Positions 48,201-58,222 of a stretch of 64,000 bases of DNA are shown piece by piece. The position numbers and the translations under genes were made by a program. A model generated the notes under the pieces. That model was not told the DNA's origin, did no database searches, and saw only the letters and a program-made list of their open reading frames with translations. Position 1 is the stretch's first letter. Each line of letters opens with the position of its first letter. The DNA lies in contig JAMLIK010000004.1 in assembly GCA_023954195.1 (NCBI GenBank), forward strand, positions 1 through 64,000. Reading direction: 5' to 3'. This DNA comes from Xanthobacteraceae bacterium (GTDB lineage Bacteria > Pseudomonadota > Alphaproteobacteria > Rhizobiales > Xanthobacteraceae).

Positions 48201-48968
48201 GTGCGGACGGTACGTGCGTTTGGAAATGTGTTCATGGCCGTGCTCGGCGCCGTCGCGCTGTCGGGATGCATGCACCGGCCGGGACCGGTGGCGAGAGGGT
48301 ATAGCGACCTGGATCGATTGGCCTACGGTGGAACCCGCGCCGCGCCGCCGCCCGGCCATGCGGCCTATGCGCCACGCGCCAACGCCCCCGGCATGGTGGA
48401 CGCGCTGCGCAACAGCTACGCCTCCGCCGCCCGGCCGCGCTATGCGCCACCAAGCCCGATGCCGTTTCGCCAGTCTTACGGCCCGCGCCTGACCGTGCCG
48501 GCCCGCAACGCCGATTACCGCCTCGATTCCGGCGATCGCCTGCGCATCGTGGTCTACGGCCAGGACGGCCTGACCAACAGCTATGCGGTCAGCGCCGGCG
48601 GCACCATCACCATGCCATTGATCGGATCGGTGCAGGCGCGCGGCCTCACCCCCGCCCAGCTCGCCAGTCACGTCAGCGACCGGCTGCGCGACGGTTTCAT
48701 TCGCGAGCCGCACGTCGCCGCCGAGGTCGAGGCCTATCGCCCGTTCTTCATCCTCGGCGAGGTCGCGGCTCCCGGCCAGTATCCCTACGTGCCGAACATG
48801 ACCGCCGAAAGCGCGGTGGCGATCGCCGGCGGCTACTCGCCGCGCGCCCGGCGCGACAGCGTCACCATCGACCATAGCTCAAGCGCCGGGACCGTGCGCG
48901 CCGTGGTCCCGCCCGCCACCCCGATCAATCCGGGCGACACCGTGGTGGTCGGCGAACGCTGGTTCTAA
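48201..48968 (+). CDS. Polysaccharide export lipoprotein, Wza-like
   Basis: Outer-membrane polysaccharide export (OPX) family protein of 255 residues. A lipoprotein signal (FMAVLGAVALSGC) ends in a lipobox cysteine at about residue 23. The poly_export domain (DYRLDSGDRLRIVVYGQDGLTNSYAVSAGG, split at its middle) is followed by an SLBB-like beta-grasp domain (FFILGEVAAPGQYPYVPNMTAESAVAIAGGY). The start is a GTG with GGCGAGGA upstream. No polymerase or flippase genes are nearby, so it may be an orphan exporter component. It converges with the hydrolase gene, 7 bases between the stops. Confidence 0.88.
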   Translation: MRTVRAFGNVFMAVLGAVALSGCMHRPGPVARGYSDLDRLAYGGTRAAPPPGHAAYAPRANAPGMVDALRNSYASAARPRYAPPSPMPFRQSYGPRLTVPARNADYRLDSGDRLRIVVYGQDGLTNSYAVSAGGTITMPLIGSVQARGLTPAQLASHVSDRLRDGFIREPHVAAEVEAYRPFFILGEVAAPGQYPYVPNMTAESAVAIAGGYSPRARRDSVTIDHSSSAGTVRAVVPPATPINPGDTVVVGERWF

Positions 48969-48975
48969 AACCGCG

Positions 48976-49650
48976 CTATGCGGCGAGGTGCTTGGCGAAG
49001 AACGCCAGCGTGCGTTGCCCGGCGAGGTCGGCGCTGGCCTTGTCGTAGCTGGCGCGTTCGTCGCAACTGAAGCCGTGCTGCGCGCCGGGATAGACGTGAA
49101 TCTCGACCTCCGGCCGCTTGGCCCGGATCGCCTCGACATCGCGGAGCGGAATGCCGCCATCCTTCTCGCCGAAGTGCAGCAGCGTCGGCACGCGCGGCTC
49201 GTCGTCGGCGAAGCGCAGGATCGCGCCGCCGTAATAGCCGACGGCGGCGCGCAGGCCGGACAGTTTGGTCGCCGCGAGATAGGCGACGCTGCCGCCGAGA
49301 CAGAAGCCGACGATCCCGGTCGGCCCGACCTCCTTCACGGAATCGATCGCGGCCGCGACGTCGCGCAGCATCGCCTCCCAATTCGGGCTGGCGACGAACT
49401 TGCGCGCCACGGCGACTTCCTCCGGCGAATAGCCGGACTGGAAATTCGGCTCGCTGCGATCGAAGATCGACGGCGCGACCGCGACGTAACCCTCGCCCGC
49501 GTAGCGGTCGCAGACGTTGCGGATGTGATGATTGACGCCGAAAATTTCCTGGACGACCACCAGCGCGCCCTTGGCCGGGCCCGCCGGATCGGCGCGATAG
49601 CCGCCGAGTTGAAAGCCATCGGAGGCGGTCAGCTTGATATCATGTCCCAC
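48976..49650 (-). CDS. Dienelactone hydrolase family protein
   Basis: Alpha/beta-hydrolase of 224 residues. The nucleophile elbow is GFCLGG with Cys117, the DLH-type cysteine nucleophile. The acid lies in FGEKDGGIPL, and the histidine in GAQHGFSCDERASYD. The opening GALVVVQEIFGVNHHIR is family-typical, with the oxyanion glutamate. Activity on dienelactone itself or on other esters is not decidable; no chlorocatechol genes are near. Confidence 0.92.
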   Translation of the reverse strand: MGHDIKLTASDGFQLGGYRADPAGPAKGALVVVQEIFGVNHHIRNVCDRYAGEGYVAVAPSIFDRSEPNFQSGYSPEEVAVARKFVASPNWEAMLRDVAAAIDSVKEVGPTGIVGFCLGGSVAYLAATKLSGLRAAVGYYGGAILRFADDEPRVPTLLHFGEKDGGIPLRDVEAIRAKRPEVEIHVYPGAQHGFSCDERASYDKASADLAGQRTLAFFAKHLAA

Positions 49651-49701
49651 AGGTTGTCTCCCCGGATGTTGTCGGCGGTCAGATTGTCAGCGCAATGATT
49701 G

Positions 49702-50040
49702 TCAGCGCCAGGTCGCGTCCAGGTTCCAGTCGCCCTTCCAGCCGGTAAGACGGCCGTGGCGGAACTGGAGATAGAGCTGGTCGCGGCGCGGAAAGAACAG
49801 GCTGCCGTTGATGGTTCGCTCGGCCCGATAGATCTCGTTGTGGCGTCCGCCGCCGGCGTAAACCAGCGCCGTCCGCAAGGCGTCGGCCACTTCCGCCGGG
49901 TTCATGCCGAACGCCAGCGGCCAGTGGTTGGACAGCGTCGCGACGAAGCGCGGCCGCGCCGGGACCTCGGCGCGGGCGGTGTCGATCATGCCGACCGCCA
50001 GGGCGGCCATGAGGACAACGGTGGCGGCGGCGTTTCTCAC
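49702..50040 (-). CDS. Small exported protein of unknown function
   Basis: Protein of 112 residues with an N-terminal signal peptide (AAATVVLMAALAVGMIDTARA, read as hydrophobic core plus ARA cleavage) and a mature part of about 88 residues that is Trp/Arg-containing (SNHWPLAFGMNPAEVADAL, then LYLQFRHGRLTGWKGDWN). No cysteines. A small periplasmic beta-type protein is likely. No recognised family. Confidence 0.65.
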   Translation of the reverse strand: MRNAAATVVLMAALAVGMIDTARAEVPARPRFVATLSNHWPLAFGMNPAEVADALRTALVYAGGGRHNEIYRAERTINGSLFFPRRDQLYLQFRHGRLTGWKGDWNLDATWR

Positions 50041-50299
50041 GAGTCGGCTCTCATGCGCGCGGCTTCACGGGGACGGCGGATACTGCACCTATAGCAGCAA
50101 AGGGATGCGGCAGGGGGCATGTGCGATGCACAAACGATTCTTCCGGTTTTCATTTAGGCCAATTCTAATTCGCATTGCCCGCCGTTGAAAAGGCGATCAT
50201 GCTCCCCGGCCTCCGCCATCCACCCGGTGCGTGGCGGGGACATGCCTCGATGTCAGTCATCGCCGTAAGCGATGTCGCGCACCGGCAGGGAAAAATGGG

Positions 50300-50788
50300 A
50301 TGCCGAATCTCATCATCAATGGACGGAATATGTCCGTCGACGCGGCCGACGATACGCCGCTGCTCTGGGTCATCCGCGAACAACTTCAAATGACCGGCAC
50401 CAAGTTCGGTTGCGGCGCCGGTCTGTGCGGCGCCTGCACGGTTCATGTCAATGGCGAAGCCGTGCGCTCCTGTCAGACGGCGGTGAGCGAGGCGGTCGGC
50501 AAGCAGATCACCACGATCGAAGGCTTGAGCGCGAAGGGCGATCATCCGTTGCAGAAAGCCTGGATCGCGGAGCAGGTGCCGCAATGCGGTTACTGCCAGT
50601 CCGGGCAGATCATGCAGGCGGCGGCGTTGCTGGCGAAGAATTCCAGCCCGACCAGGGAAGAAGTGATCGCGCACATGGACGGCAATCTCTGCCGTTGCAT
50701 GACCTATGCCCGCATCCAGCGCGCGGTGCTTCGCGCCGCGTCGGAAATGCGCACCGCGTCCACCGGCAACGATCGGAGGAACACATGA
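50300..50788 (+). CDS. [2Fe-2S] subunit of a molybdenum hydroxylase (IorA-like)
   Basis: Electron-transfer subunit of 162 residues, close to isoquinoline 1-oxidoreductase alpha subunits. The plant-type ferredoxin cluster is [14 protein letters not shown] plus a later Cys; the second cluster domain shows CGYCQSGQ and [17 protein letters not shown] lies eight bases before the ATG at 50300. The stop overlaps the start of the large subunit (ATGA), so the two are made together. Confidence 0.92.
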   Translation: MPNLIINGRNMSVDAADDTPLLWVIREQLQMTGTKFGCGAGLCGACTVHVNGEAVRSCQTAVSEAVGKQITTIEGLSAKGDHPLQKAWIAEQVPQCGYCQSGQIMQAAALLAKNSSPTREEVIAHMDGNLCRCMTYARIQRAVLRAASEMRTASTGNDRRNT

Positions 50789-53082
50789 ACAAGCATCTGA
50801 ACCGCGTTCAAGGCGAAGACATCGGCTCGGCCTCGCCGTTGTCGCGCCGTCATTTCCTTATCGGCACCGCCGCCGCCGGCCTCGTGCTCGGCTATGCGGC
50901 CAGCTCCGACCTGCTCGGCGTGGATCAGGCGATCGCCGCGCCGGCGACGTTCGATCCCAGCGTCTGGTATTCGATCGGAGAGGACGGCCTGGTCACCGTC
51001 GGCAAGGCCGACATGGGCCAGCACATCGCCTCCACCATGGCGCAGCTAATCGCGGAGGAACTCGGCTCGAAATGGTCCGACATGCGCATCGCGCTGGCCA
51101 CCAACGATCCGAAGTTCAACGATCCGACGCTCGGTGCGCAGATCACCGGCGGAAGCTGGAGCACCATGATGAACTTCGACGCGATGTGCCGGGCGGGGGC
51201 CGCCGGGCGGGTCGCACTGCTCGATGCCGCCGCCGCGATGATGAACGTACCCGCCTCGGAACTGACGGTGCGGGACTCGGTGATTACCCACGCCAAGTCG
51301 AAAACCGCGAAGACCTTCGCGGAGATCGTCAGGAGCGGGAAGATCACCAAGACCTTCACGCCGGACGAACTGAAGGCGATCAAGCTGAAGACGCCGGATC
51401 AGTACACGATGATCGGCGTCTCGGTGCCGCAGCTCGACATTCCGTTCAAGATCAACGGCGCCGCCAAGTACGGCATCGACACTTTCCTGCCTGGCATGGT
51501 CTACGGCAAACTCGTGCTGCCGCCGGTGCGCTACGGCGCGACGGTGAAATCGGTCGATGACAGCGCGGCGAAGAAGGTGCCGGGCTTCATCAAGGCGGTG
51601 ACGCTCGACGACAAGACCATGACGACGACCGGCTGGGTGGTGGCGGTGGCCGACACCTATCAGCACGCCCGCCAGGCCGCGGACGCCTTGAAGGTGACGT
51701 GGGATCACGGACCCAACGCCCAGGTGTCGAGCGAGTCGCTGCTCGCGGAAGCGAAGCGGTTGCAGAAGCTCGACGATTCCGGACTGTTCTTCGTCAAGAC
51801 CGGCGACACCGCGTCGGGTCTGGCTTCGGCCGCCAAGGTGCTGGAGGCCGAATACACCACCAACATCAACATCCATGTGCCGATGGAGCCGATGAACGCC
51901 ACCGCGCATCTCGACGGCGACATCTGGCACATCTATTCCGGCAACCAGTTCCCGACGCGCTCGGGTGCGATCGCGGCCGGCGCGGCCGGCGTCGATCCCA
52001 AGCATGTCGTGCTGCATCAGACCTGGCTTGGCGGCGGCTTCGGCCGGCGCCTCGACGGCGACATGATGGTGCCGGCGGTGCAGGCGGCGAAGGCGGTGGG
52101 CAAGCCGGTCAAGGTGATCTATTCGCGCGAGGACGACGCGACGATGGACTTCTCGCGGCCGCTCACCTACCAGAAATTGAAGGGCGGGCTCGACCAGAAC
52201 GGCAAGCTGGTCGCGCTCAACCACGACGCCGTCAGCGCCTGGCCGACCAAGCGTTGGGGCATTCCGGAGTTCCTGTCGCCCTCGGTCGACAAGAAGGGAG
52301 CGCTCGACGCTTTCGCGGTGAACGGGTCCGATTTCTTCTACTCGGTGCCCAATCACCACGTCCGCGCCATCCTCAACGAGATGGCGCAGCAGGCGACGCC
52401 GTCCGGCCAATTGCGGTCGGTCGCGCCGGGCTGGACCTTCTGGGCGGTCGAAAGCATGGTCGATGAACTCGCCCATGCCGCCGGCAAGGACCCCGCGCAG
52501 TTCCGCATCGCGATGCTGGACGGCGCCGGCGACAACGACGGCGGCGCGCAGCGGCTGCGCAACACCTTGCTCGCGGCGATGGGACTTGCCGGCTACGGCA
52601 GCCTCAAGCTCGCCAAGGGCGAGGGCATGGGCGTCGCCTGCGTGTCGTCGCAGGAGCGCAAGACCGCGAGCTGGACGGCATGCGTCGCCCATGTGGCGGT
52701 GGCGCCGTCGGGCGAGGTGAAAGTCAAAAAACTGACGGTGGCGACCGACGTCGGCACCGCGGTGAACCCCGACGGCATCCGCGCTCAGGTCGAGGGCGGA
52801 GCGCTGTGGGGGCTTTCGCTGGCGCTCTACGAGAAGGCGACGATGAAGGACGGCGGGATCGAGCAGCGCAACTTCGATACCTATACGCCGTTGCGCATGA
52901 GCCAGATGCCGGAGGTCGCCGTCAACATCATCGCCAACGGCGAGCACGCCACCGGCGTCGGCGAACCGACGGTGACGGTGGTGGCGCCCGCGATCGCCAA
53001 CGCGATCTTCAACGCGGTCGGCGCACGGGTGCGCTCGCTGCCGATCACGGCGGAAGCCGTCAAGGCGGCGATGAGGGCCTGA
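50785..53082 (+). CDS. Molybdopterin-binding large subunit of a molybdenum hydroxylase (IorB-like)
   Basis: Large subunit of 765 residues of the xanthine-dehydrogenase/isoquinoline-oxidoreductase family. A Tat signal ([19 protein letters not shown]) lies at about 20-38, so the complex is exported folded to the periplasm with its small subunit. Cofactor-domain motifs include [20 protein letters not shown], and the late [20 protein letters not shown] with the family's catalytic glutamate. No FAD subunit is nearby, and no cytochrome follows. Substrate (N-heterocycle or aldehyde) is unknown. Confidence 0.9.
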   Translation: MNKHLNRVQGEDIGSASPLSRRHFLIGTAAAGLVLGYAASSDLLGVDQAIAAPATFDPSVWYSIGEDGLVTVGKADMGQHIASTMAQLIAEELGSKWSDMRIALATNDPKFNDPTLGAQITGGSWSTMMNFDAMCRAGAAGRVALLDAAAAMMNVPASELTVRDSVITHAKSKTAKTFAEIVRSGKITKTFTPDELKAIKLKTPDQYTMIGVSVPQLDIPFKINGAAKYGIDTFLPGMVYGKLVLPPVRYGATVKSVDDSAAKKVPGFIKAVTLDDKTMTTTGWVVAVADTYQHARQAADALKVTWDHGPNAQVSSESLLAEAKRLQKLDDSGLFFVKTGDTASGLASAAKVLEAEYTTNINIHVPMEPMNATAHLDGDIWHIYSGNQFPTRSGAIAAGAAGVDPKHVVLHQTWLGGGFGRRLDGDMMVPAVQAAKAVGKPVKVIYSREDDATMDFSRPLTYQKLKGGLDQNGKLVALNHDAVSAWPTKRWGIPEFLSPSVDKKGALDAFAVNGSDFFYSVPNHHVRAILNEMAQQATPSGQLRSVAPGWTFWAVESMVDELAHAAGKDPAQFRIAMLDGAGDNDGGAQRLRNTLLAAMGLAGYGSLKLAKGEGMGVACVSSQERKTASWTACVAHVAVAPSGEVKVKKLTVATDVGTAVNPDGIRAQVEGGALWGLSLALYEKATMKDGGIEQRNFDTYTPLRMSQMPEVAVNIIANGEHATGVGEPTVTVVAPAIANAIFNAVGARVRSLPITAEAVKAAMRA

Positions 53083-53104
53083 TCCGCGTTATCGTGTGAC
53101 GATG

Positions 53105-53132
53105 TGCCGCCGGAGCGATCCGGCGGCATTGC
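53105..53132 (+). terminator. Hairpin terminator after the molybdenum hydroxylase operon
   Basis: Perfect 10-bp stem TGCCGCCGGA/TCCGGCGGCA with loop GCGA (53105-53128), followed by a weakly T-rich TTGCTCT. It lies 22 bases after the stop. Confidence 0.65.
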
Positions 53133-53357
53133 TCTCATGCCGCTCCCGCATGACTCGCGCCGCAACGGTCACGCCCGGCCTCGCCATTCACGTTCGGGGA
53201 CTGAAACCATTCGGAAAATCAAAACGAGGCGCGGATCCGTCGACGCGATCGCTAGAATTGAGGGAATCGCGCACAGCTCGCGTTAACAATTCCTGTTAAC
53301 AGGAATGACTCGACCGATCGGCTATCGCTCGGGGAACGAAAGCGTGCCGAGGGCGTC

Positions 53358-54452
53358 ATGAGCGTTGCTCCGAATCCACCTTCTGTCAGGAAGCGGTTTC
53401 TGCTGGCTTCCGACCGCAGCGACCGCAGCGGCGAACTGGCGCAAATCCTGCGAAATCTCGGCGACGTCGGCGTCGTCTCGACGTCGGACATCCCCGAAGC
53501 GCCGACAACGAAAATCTCCGGCGTCGTCGTCGATATCGACCTGCGCTGCCCGGAAAGCGTCCAGCGCGTCCGGCGCAAGCTGACGGACAAGAGCTATCAG
53601 TCGATGCCGCGACTGTTCGTGCTGGCCGATGCGCTGCATCACGGATCGATGCAGGCATGGGCGCTCGGCGCCACCGACACCATCGAGCGGCCGTTCGATG
53701 CCCGCGCCATCCTGCAACGCGTCCGCGCCGCGTTTCCCGACACGAATGACGTTGACCGGAGCGCTGGCGGGCAGGCGCTGAACAAGGGCGTCGCCGCCGC
53801 GCATCTGGTGCTGGTCAAGATCTTCAACCGGCTGCCTGCCGGCGTGCCGCTGGTGTTCGACGATGTGCTCCAGGCCGAGACCCAGATCCTGCGCGCGATC
53901 CGGAAGACGTCATTGCAGGCGTGGCTGGCGGTGGTGGGACGGCATCACAACAACAGTTATCGCCATTGCCTGTTCGTGACCGGCTTCGCGGTGGCGCTCG
54001 CCCAGTCCCTCGGGATGCGCGAGGACGATCAGCGGCGGCTGGCGCGCGCCGCGCTGCTGCACGACGTCGGCAAGGCATACATTCCGGTCTCCATTCTGGA
54101 CAAGGCGGGTGAATTGACCGACGCCGAGGCCGATCAACTTCGCCAGCATCCGCGGCTCGGCTACGAGGCGTTGGCCGAGGAAGGCAATTTCCCGCCGGAA
54201 GTGCTCGACGTCGTGCTGCATCACCATGAATTTCTCGATGGCAGCGGCTATCCGCACGGCCTGACGGCGGATCGGATCAGCGACATCGTCCGGCTCACCA
54301 CCATTGTCGATATTTACGCGACGCTGATGGAAAATAGCGGCCACGGGACGCCGTCCAGCCCGGCCCAGGCGTTCGCGGCGATGGAGCGGATGGGCGGCAA
54401 GCTGGATCAGCCGCTGGTGCAAGCCTTCCGCCCGGTCGCGTTCGGCATGTGA
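53358..54452 (+). CDS. Degenerate receiver domain plus HD-GYP domain protein
   Basis: Protein of 364 residues. Residues 12-130 look like a receiver domain (RFLLASDRS, then VVVDIDL with an Asp at the phosphoacceptor position, then DTIERPF where KPF is usual). The early acidic pair is missing. Residues 180-340 are an HD-GYP phosphodiesterase domain with LLHDVGK, VLHHHEFLDGSGYPHGL and RLTTIVDIYATL, the metal-binding layout for cyclic-di-GMP breakdown. GAGGG precedes the ATG. It converges with the ligase gene at a 12-base gap. Confidence 0.85.
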   Translation: MSVAPNPPSVRKRFLLASDRSDRSGELAQILRNLGDVGVVSTSDIPEAPTTKISGVVVDIDLRCPESVQRVRRKLTDKSYQSMPRLFVLADALHHGSMQAWALGATDTIERPFDARAILQRVRAAFPDTNDVDRSAGGQALNKGVAAAHLVLVKIFNRLPAGVPLVFDDVLQAETQILRAIRKTSLQAWLAVVGRHHNNSYRHCLFVTGFAVALAQSLGMREDDQRRLARAALLHDVGKAYIPVSILDKAGELTDAEADQLRQHPRLGYEALAEEGNFPPEVLDVVLHHHEFLDGSGYPHGLTADRISDIVRLTTIVDIYATLMENSGHGTPSSPAQAFAAMERMGGKLDQPLVQAFRPVAFGM

Positions 54453-54464
54453 GCGCGGGCCGCG

Positions 54465-56042
54465 TCACGCGAGCCGCTTGCGCAATTCGTTCTTGGCGAC
54501 TTTCTCCAGCGTCGAGCGCGGCATGTCGTCGACGAAATGCACTTCGCGCGGCACCTTGAAATCGGCCAGCGCCTTGCGGCAAGCGGTCAGCACGTCGTCG
54601 AGCAGGGCTTCCGGGCGTTTCGCGACGCCGGCCTGCGGGATGATGAATACCACCGGCACCTCGTCCAGCATCGGGTGCTTCTTGGCGACGACGGCCGCCT
54701 CGCGGACCCCCGGAACGGTGATGATGACCTGCTCGATCTCCGAGGCGGCGACGTTCTCGCCGCCGACCTTGAGCATGTCCTTGGCGCGATCGCCGAACTT
54801 GATGAAGCCGTGCTCCAGCAAGGTGACGCGGTCGCCGGTGATGAAATAGCCGTGCTCGTCGTAGCTCTCGCGCGTCGCCTGCTCGTTGTGCAGATATTCC
54901 TTGAACAGCGACAGGCCGGGAATGCCCTTGATGAGCAGGTTGCCGGTGTCGCCGACGGCGGTGGGCGCGCCGTCGTCGCCGACGACGCGGATCTGGTATT
55001 CGGCGGCGGCGCGGCCGATCGACATCGGCGTGTTGGGCTGATCGACCTCGCCGATGATGCCGTGGGTGATGGTCTCGGTCATGCCCCACCAGCCGATGAT
55101 CTTGATGCCGAACGGCGCGAACGGCGGCGGATCGTTGACCGCGGTGCCCCACAGCCGGAAAGTATGCTGCTTCGGGATCTCGTGTTCGAGCAGCGCCTTC
55201 ATGCAGAACGGGATGGTCGAGGTCCAGGTGCAGCGGTGCTCGGCGGCGACGTTCCAGAAGCGTCGCGCCGAGAAGCGCGGCTGGATCACGCAGGTGCCGC
55301 CCACCCACAGGCTCGACAGCATCGAATAGGCCAGCGCGTTGGTGTGAAACAGCGGCAGGTAAGTCTGATGGACATCGCCGGCATGGAGGTCCTGGTGCGC
55401 GGCGTTGATTTTCGCGCCCCACAGCGCGTTGGCGTGGGTCCATAGCACCGCCTTGGGCCGCGACGTCGTCCCCGAGGTGTATTGCACGCTGCACGGCGCG
55501 AACGGATCGGCGGGACGACGCGGCCGGTCGGCGCTGTCGGCGAACAGCGCTTCGAAGCTGTCGGCCTGCTGCGGCGCTGCGCCTTGCGCGGGAGCCACGC
55601 CGGCATCGTGCGCGGTGACCGCGAGCCAGCGCAGGCTGGGGCAGCTGCCGGCCACCAGTTCGGCATAGGCCGGCTGGGTGATGGCGGCGACCGCGCCGCA
55701 ATGATCGGCGAAATAGGCCATCTCCGCGGCGGCGGAGCGGGTGTTGGTGGTGACGGCGATGGCGCCCAGTTCGACGCAGGCGAACCAGGCCATCAGCAGT
55801 TCGATGCAGTTGTCGAGGTGGATCAGGACGGGATCGCCGGGCTTGACGCCGCGCCGGGCCAGCCCGGCGGCCAGCGCCCCCACCCGATCGTCGAATTCGC
55901 GATAGCTCCAGCCGCGCGCCGGACCGTTGAACGGCGCCCAGATCAGGAACGGATGATCGCCACGAGACTCCGCTTGCATCCGCAGCAACCAGGGAACGTC
56001 AAGGCCCGCGAACGGACTGACGATGCCGGATGGGGCTGACAT
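54465..56042 (-). CDS. AMP-dependent acyl-CoA synthetase
   Basis: ANL-superfamily ligase of 525 residues; related proteins are annotated as acyl-CoA or crotonobetaine/carnitine-type ligases. Motifs: YTSGTTSRPKAVLWTH (P-loop region), IIGWWGMTET (A5), GYFITGDRVTLLEHGFIKFGDR (A7-A8), GGENVAASEIE, and STLEKVAKNELRKRL with the catalytic lysine at the C terminus. The ATG at 56042 follows GGAGACG; the frame ten codons further upstream is less likely. It is not similar enough to the ligase at 29246 to be a recent duplicate. Confidence 0.9.
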   Translation of the reverse strand: MSAPSGIVSPFAGLDVPWLLRMQAESRGDHPFLIWAPFNGPARGWSYREFDDRVGALAAGLARRGVKPGDPVLIHLDNCIELLMAWFACVELGAIAVTTNTRSAAAEMAYFADHCGAVAAITQPAYAELVAGSCPSLRWLAVTAHDAGVAPAQGAAPQQADSFEALFADSADRPRRPADPFAPCSVQYTSGTTSRPKAVLWTHANALWGAKINAAHQDLHAGDVHQTYLPLFHTNALAYSMLSSLWVGGTCVIQPRFSARRFWNVAAEHRCTWTSTIPFCMKALLEHEIPKQHTFRLWGTAVNDPPPFAPFGIKIIGWWGMTETITHGIIGEVDQPNTPMSIGRAAAEYQIRVVGDDGAPTAVGDTGNLLIKGIPGLSLFKEYLHNEQATRESYDEHGYFITGDRVTLLEHGFIKFGDRAKDMLKVGGENVAASEIEQVIITVPGVREAAVVAKKHPMLDEVPVVFIIPQAGVAKRPEALLDDVLTACRKALADFKVPREVHFVDDMPRSTLEKVAKNELRKRLA

Positions 56043-56158
56043 GGCGTCTCCTCGGATGATGCGAGCCGGCATTCGGGCGACGCCGGTCTAGGTTGGCGCG
56101 CCACTCTGCCACGGCGCCGGGCATCGATCAAATCGTCGCGCCCGGCGTGGCGGCGGCT

Positions 56159-56560
56159 TCACGACTCGCGGTGAAACTGCCGCTTCAACTCGACCTTGGC
56201 CCGCTCCAACCGTTCGCGCTGGACCTTCGGCAAAGTCTTGCCGGCGCGATTGATATAGAACGTCAACATCGACAGCGCGGAGCGGTAGGGGGTCGTCTTG
56301 CGCCGCGTGCTGCGCTCGGCCGACCGTTTCAACGATGCCGCGATCCGTTTCGGATCGTGCAAGGTGAAGACGCCTCGCTTGAGGTCGAGCGCGTCGCTGT
56401 GCTCGGTGACGCGCTGCGACCAGCGCTTCGGCGGCGCGCGCTTGCGTGGCGCGGCTTTCCGTCGTCCGTTCGCCGTCGCGGATTTCTTGCCATGGACACC
56501 GGTTGTCTTACGGGCGCCGCTTGTCTTGCCGGCATGACTGCGCCGGGATTTCATCACCAT
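56159..56560 (-). CDS. DUF3175 protein
   Basis: Basic protein of 133 residues. A Lys/Arg/Ala-rich N-terminal tail (about 40 residues) precedes the conserved DUF3175 core: KRWSQRVTEHSDALDL, GVFTLHDPKRIAASLKRSAERS and SALSMLTFYINRAGKTL. The tail looks like a nucleic-acid-binding extension. The start is set at 56560 (MVMKSRRS); a longer frame exists to 56608. Function unknown, but the family is often found with stress genes; it is divergent from the EcfG-type promoter at 56623. Confidence 0.8.
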   Translation of the reverse strand: MVMKSRRSHAGKTSGARKTTGVHGKKSATANGRRKAAPRKRAPPKRWSQRVTEHSDALDLKRGVFTLHDPKRIAASLKRSAERSTRRKTTPYRSALSMLTFYINRAGKTLPKVQRERLERAKVELKRQFHRES

Positions 56561-56622
56561 GGTCGACACCTCGCTCGATCTTTCGAGAGACAATCCGTGG
56601 CCCGCCACGACGGTTCCTCCCA

Positions 56623-56647
56623 GGAACCCGGTTCCATTTTCTGCGTT
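56623..56647 (+). promoter_or_regulatory. EcfG-type (general stress) promoter for MFS-otsB
   Basis: GGAAC (56623-56627), 16 bases, then CGTT (56644-56647): an exact match to the alphaproteobacterial general-stress sigma factor consensus. Transcription would start near 56655, giving a leader of about 105 bases to the GTG at 56761. Confidence 0.75.
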
Positions 56648-56760
56648 AGCTTGATTGCCCTCCGCGCCGCCACCGCGGAACGTACATCAGCCGTTGCCAT
56701 CATCTCGCGTTCTTGATCGGCGGCGGCCCCTCCGATCCCAAGCGACATGAAAGCCTGCCT

Positions 56761-58191
56761 GTGAGCGTCGACAACCGCATCATTGAAACCGACATTCCCG
56801 CGCGGCTCGATGCGTTGCGCTGGAGCCGGTTTCACACGCGGGTGGTCGTCGCGCTCGGTATCACCTGGATTCTCGACGGGCTTGAGGTGACGCTCGCGGG
56901 CACGCTGTCGGGCGCGCTGAAGGACAGTCCGACGCTGCGCTTCAGCAATTTCGATGTCGGTCTGGCCAACAGCGCCTATCTCGCCGGCGCCGTGCTCGGC
57001 GCGCTCGGCTTCGGCTGGCTGACGGATCGTCTCGGCCGCAAGAAGCTGTTCTTCATCACCTTGTCGCTGTATCTCATGGCGACGGCGGCGACGGCGCTGT
57101 CGTGGGACATCTGGAGCTACACACTGTTCCGGTTTCTCACCGGCGCGGGGATCGGCGGCGAATACACCGCGATCAATTCGACGATTCAGGAACTGGTGCC
57201 GGCGCGCTATCGCGGGTGGACCGACCTGGTCATCAATGGCAGCTTCTGGATCGGCGCCGCGCTCGGCGCTTTGAGCGCCATCGTGCTGCTCGATCCGCGG
57301 CTGGTCGGCCCCGACCTCGGCTGGCGATTGGCTTATCTGACCGGCGCGACGCTTGGACTGGTGGTGTTCGTCATGCGGTTGTGGATTCCGGAGAGCCCTC
57401 GTTGGCTGATGATTCACGGCTATCCGGAGCGGGCCAGCGCCGTCGTCGCCGAGATCGAGCGCTCGGCGGGGCGCGATGTGGCCGCCGGAGCGGTCTGGCC
57501 GACGATCAAATTGCGAATGCGCAGCCACACGCCGCTCGGTGAAGTCGCGCGCACGTTGTTTCAGCGCTACCGCCAGCGCGCGCTGGTCGGCCTGGCGCTG
57601 ATGGTGGCGCAGGCCTTTTTCTACAATGCGATCTTCTTCACCTATGCGCTGGTGTTGACCGAATTCTACGGCATCGCGTCGAATCAGATCGGCTGGTACA
57701 TTCTGCCGTTCGCGGCGGGGAATTTTCTCGGGCCGCTACTGCTCGGCCGGCTGTTCGACAGCATCGGCCGGCGCGTGATGATTACGTTCACTTACGCGAT
57801 CTCGGGCATTCTGCTTGCGGTGTCGGGATATCTGTTCGCCATCGAGGCGTGGAGCGCGCAGACCCAGACCATCGCGTGGATGGTGATTTTCTTTTTTGCG
57901 TCCACCGCCGCGAGTTCGGCGTATCTGACGGTGAGCGAGACGTTCCCCATCGAGGTGCGCGCGCTGGCGATCGCGATGTTCTATGCGATCGGCACGGGAA
58001 TCGGCGGCGTGGCCGGCCCCGCCTTGTTCGGCGCCTTGATCGATACCGGATCGCGTGCGAGCGTCTTTATCGGTTATCTGTTCGGCGCGGGCCTGATGGT
58101 CGCGGCGGCGGCGATCGCCTGGCGGTATTGTATCGCGGCGGAACGCCAGCCGCTGGAATCCATCGCGCAGCCGCTGGCGGCAGCGGATTGA
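56761..58191 (+). CDS. MFS transporter, sugar-porter-like
   Basis: Twelve-helix MFS permease of 476 residues. The signature loop GWLTDRLGRKKLF sits between helices 2 and 3, with a second GRLFDSIGRRVM in the C-terminal half. The N-terminal ALGITWILDGLEVTLAG matches the sugar/metabolite transporter subgroup, and PESPRWLMIHGYPERA follows helix 6. The GTG at 56761 fits the conserved N terminus but lacks a clear Shine-Dalgarno; a TTG at 56713 is an alternative. It is 31 bases upstream of otsB and shares the stress promoter, so it may move trehalose or a related sugar. Confidence 0.87.
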   Translation: MSVDNRIIETDIPARLDALRWSRFHTRVVVALGITWILDGLEVTLAGTLSGALKDSPTLRFSNFDVGLANSAYLAGAVLGALGFGWLTDRLGRKKLFFITLSLYLMATAATALSWDIWSYTLFRFLTGAGIGGEYTAINSTIQELVPARYRGWTDLVINGSFWIGAALGALSAIVLLDPRLVGPDLGWRLAYLTGATLGLVVFVMRLWIPESPRWLMIHGYPERASAVVAEIERSAGRDVAAGAVWPTIKLRMRSHTPLGEVARTLFQRYRQRALVGLALMVAQAFFYNAIFFTYALVLTEFYGIASNQIGWYILPFAAGNFLGPLLLGRLFDSIGRRVMITFTYAISGILLAVSGYLFAIEAWSAQTQTIAWMVIFFFASTAASSAYLTVSETFPIEVRALAIAMFYAIGTGIGGVAGPALFGALIDTGSRASVFIGYLFGAGLMVAAAAIAWRYCIAAERQPLESIAQPLAAAD

Positions 58192-58222
58192 ATCGAATGG
58201 AGGTCAATGAGAGGTGAATTTG

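Noticed and set aside
53339-53363. Third EcfG-like match (GGAAC-N16-CGTC) before the HD-GYP gene
   Set aside because: The -10 half would overlap the start codon itself, leaving no room for a transcript start upstream of translation.
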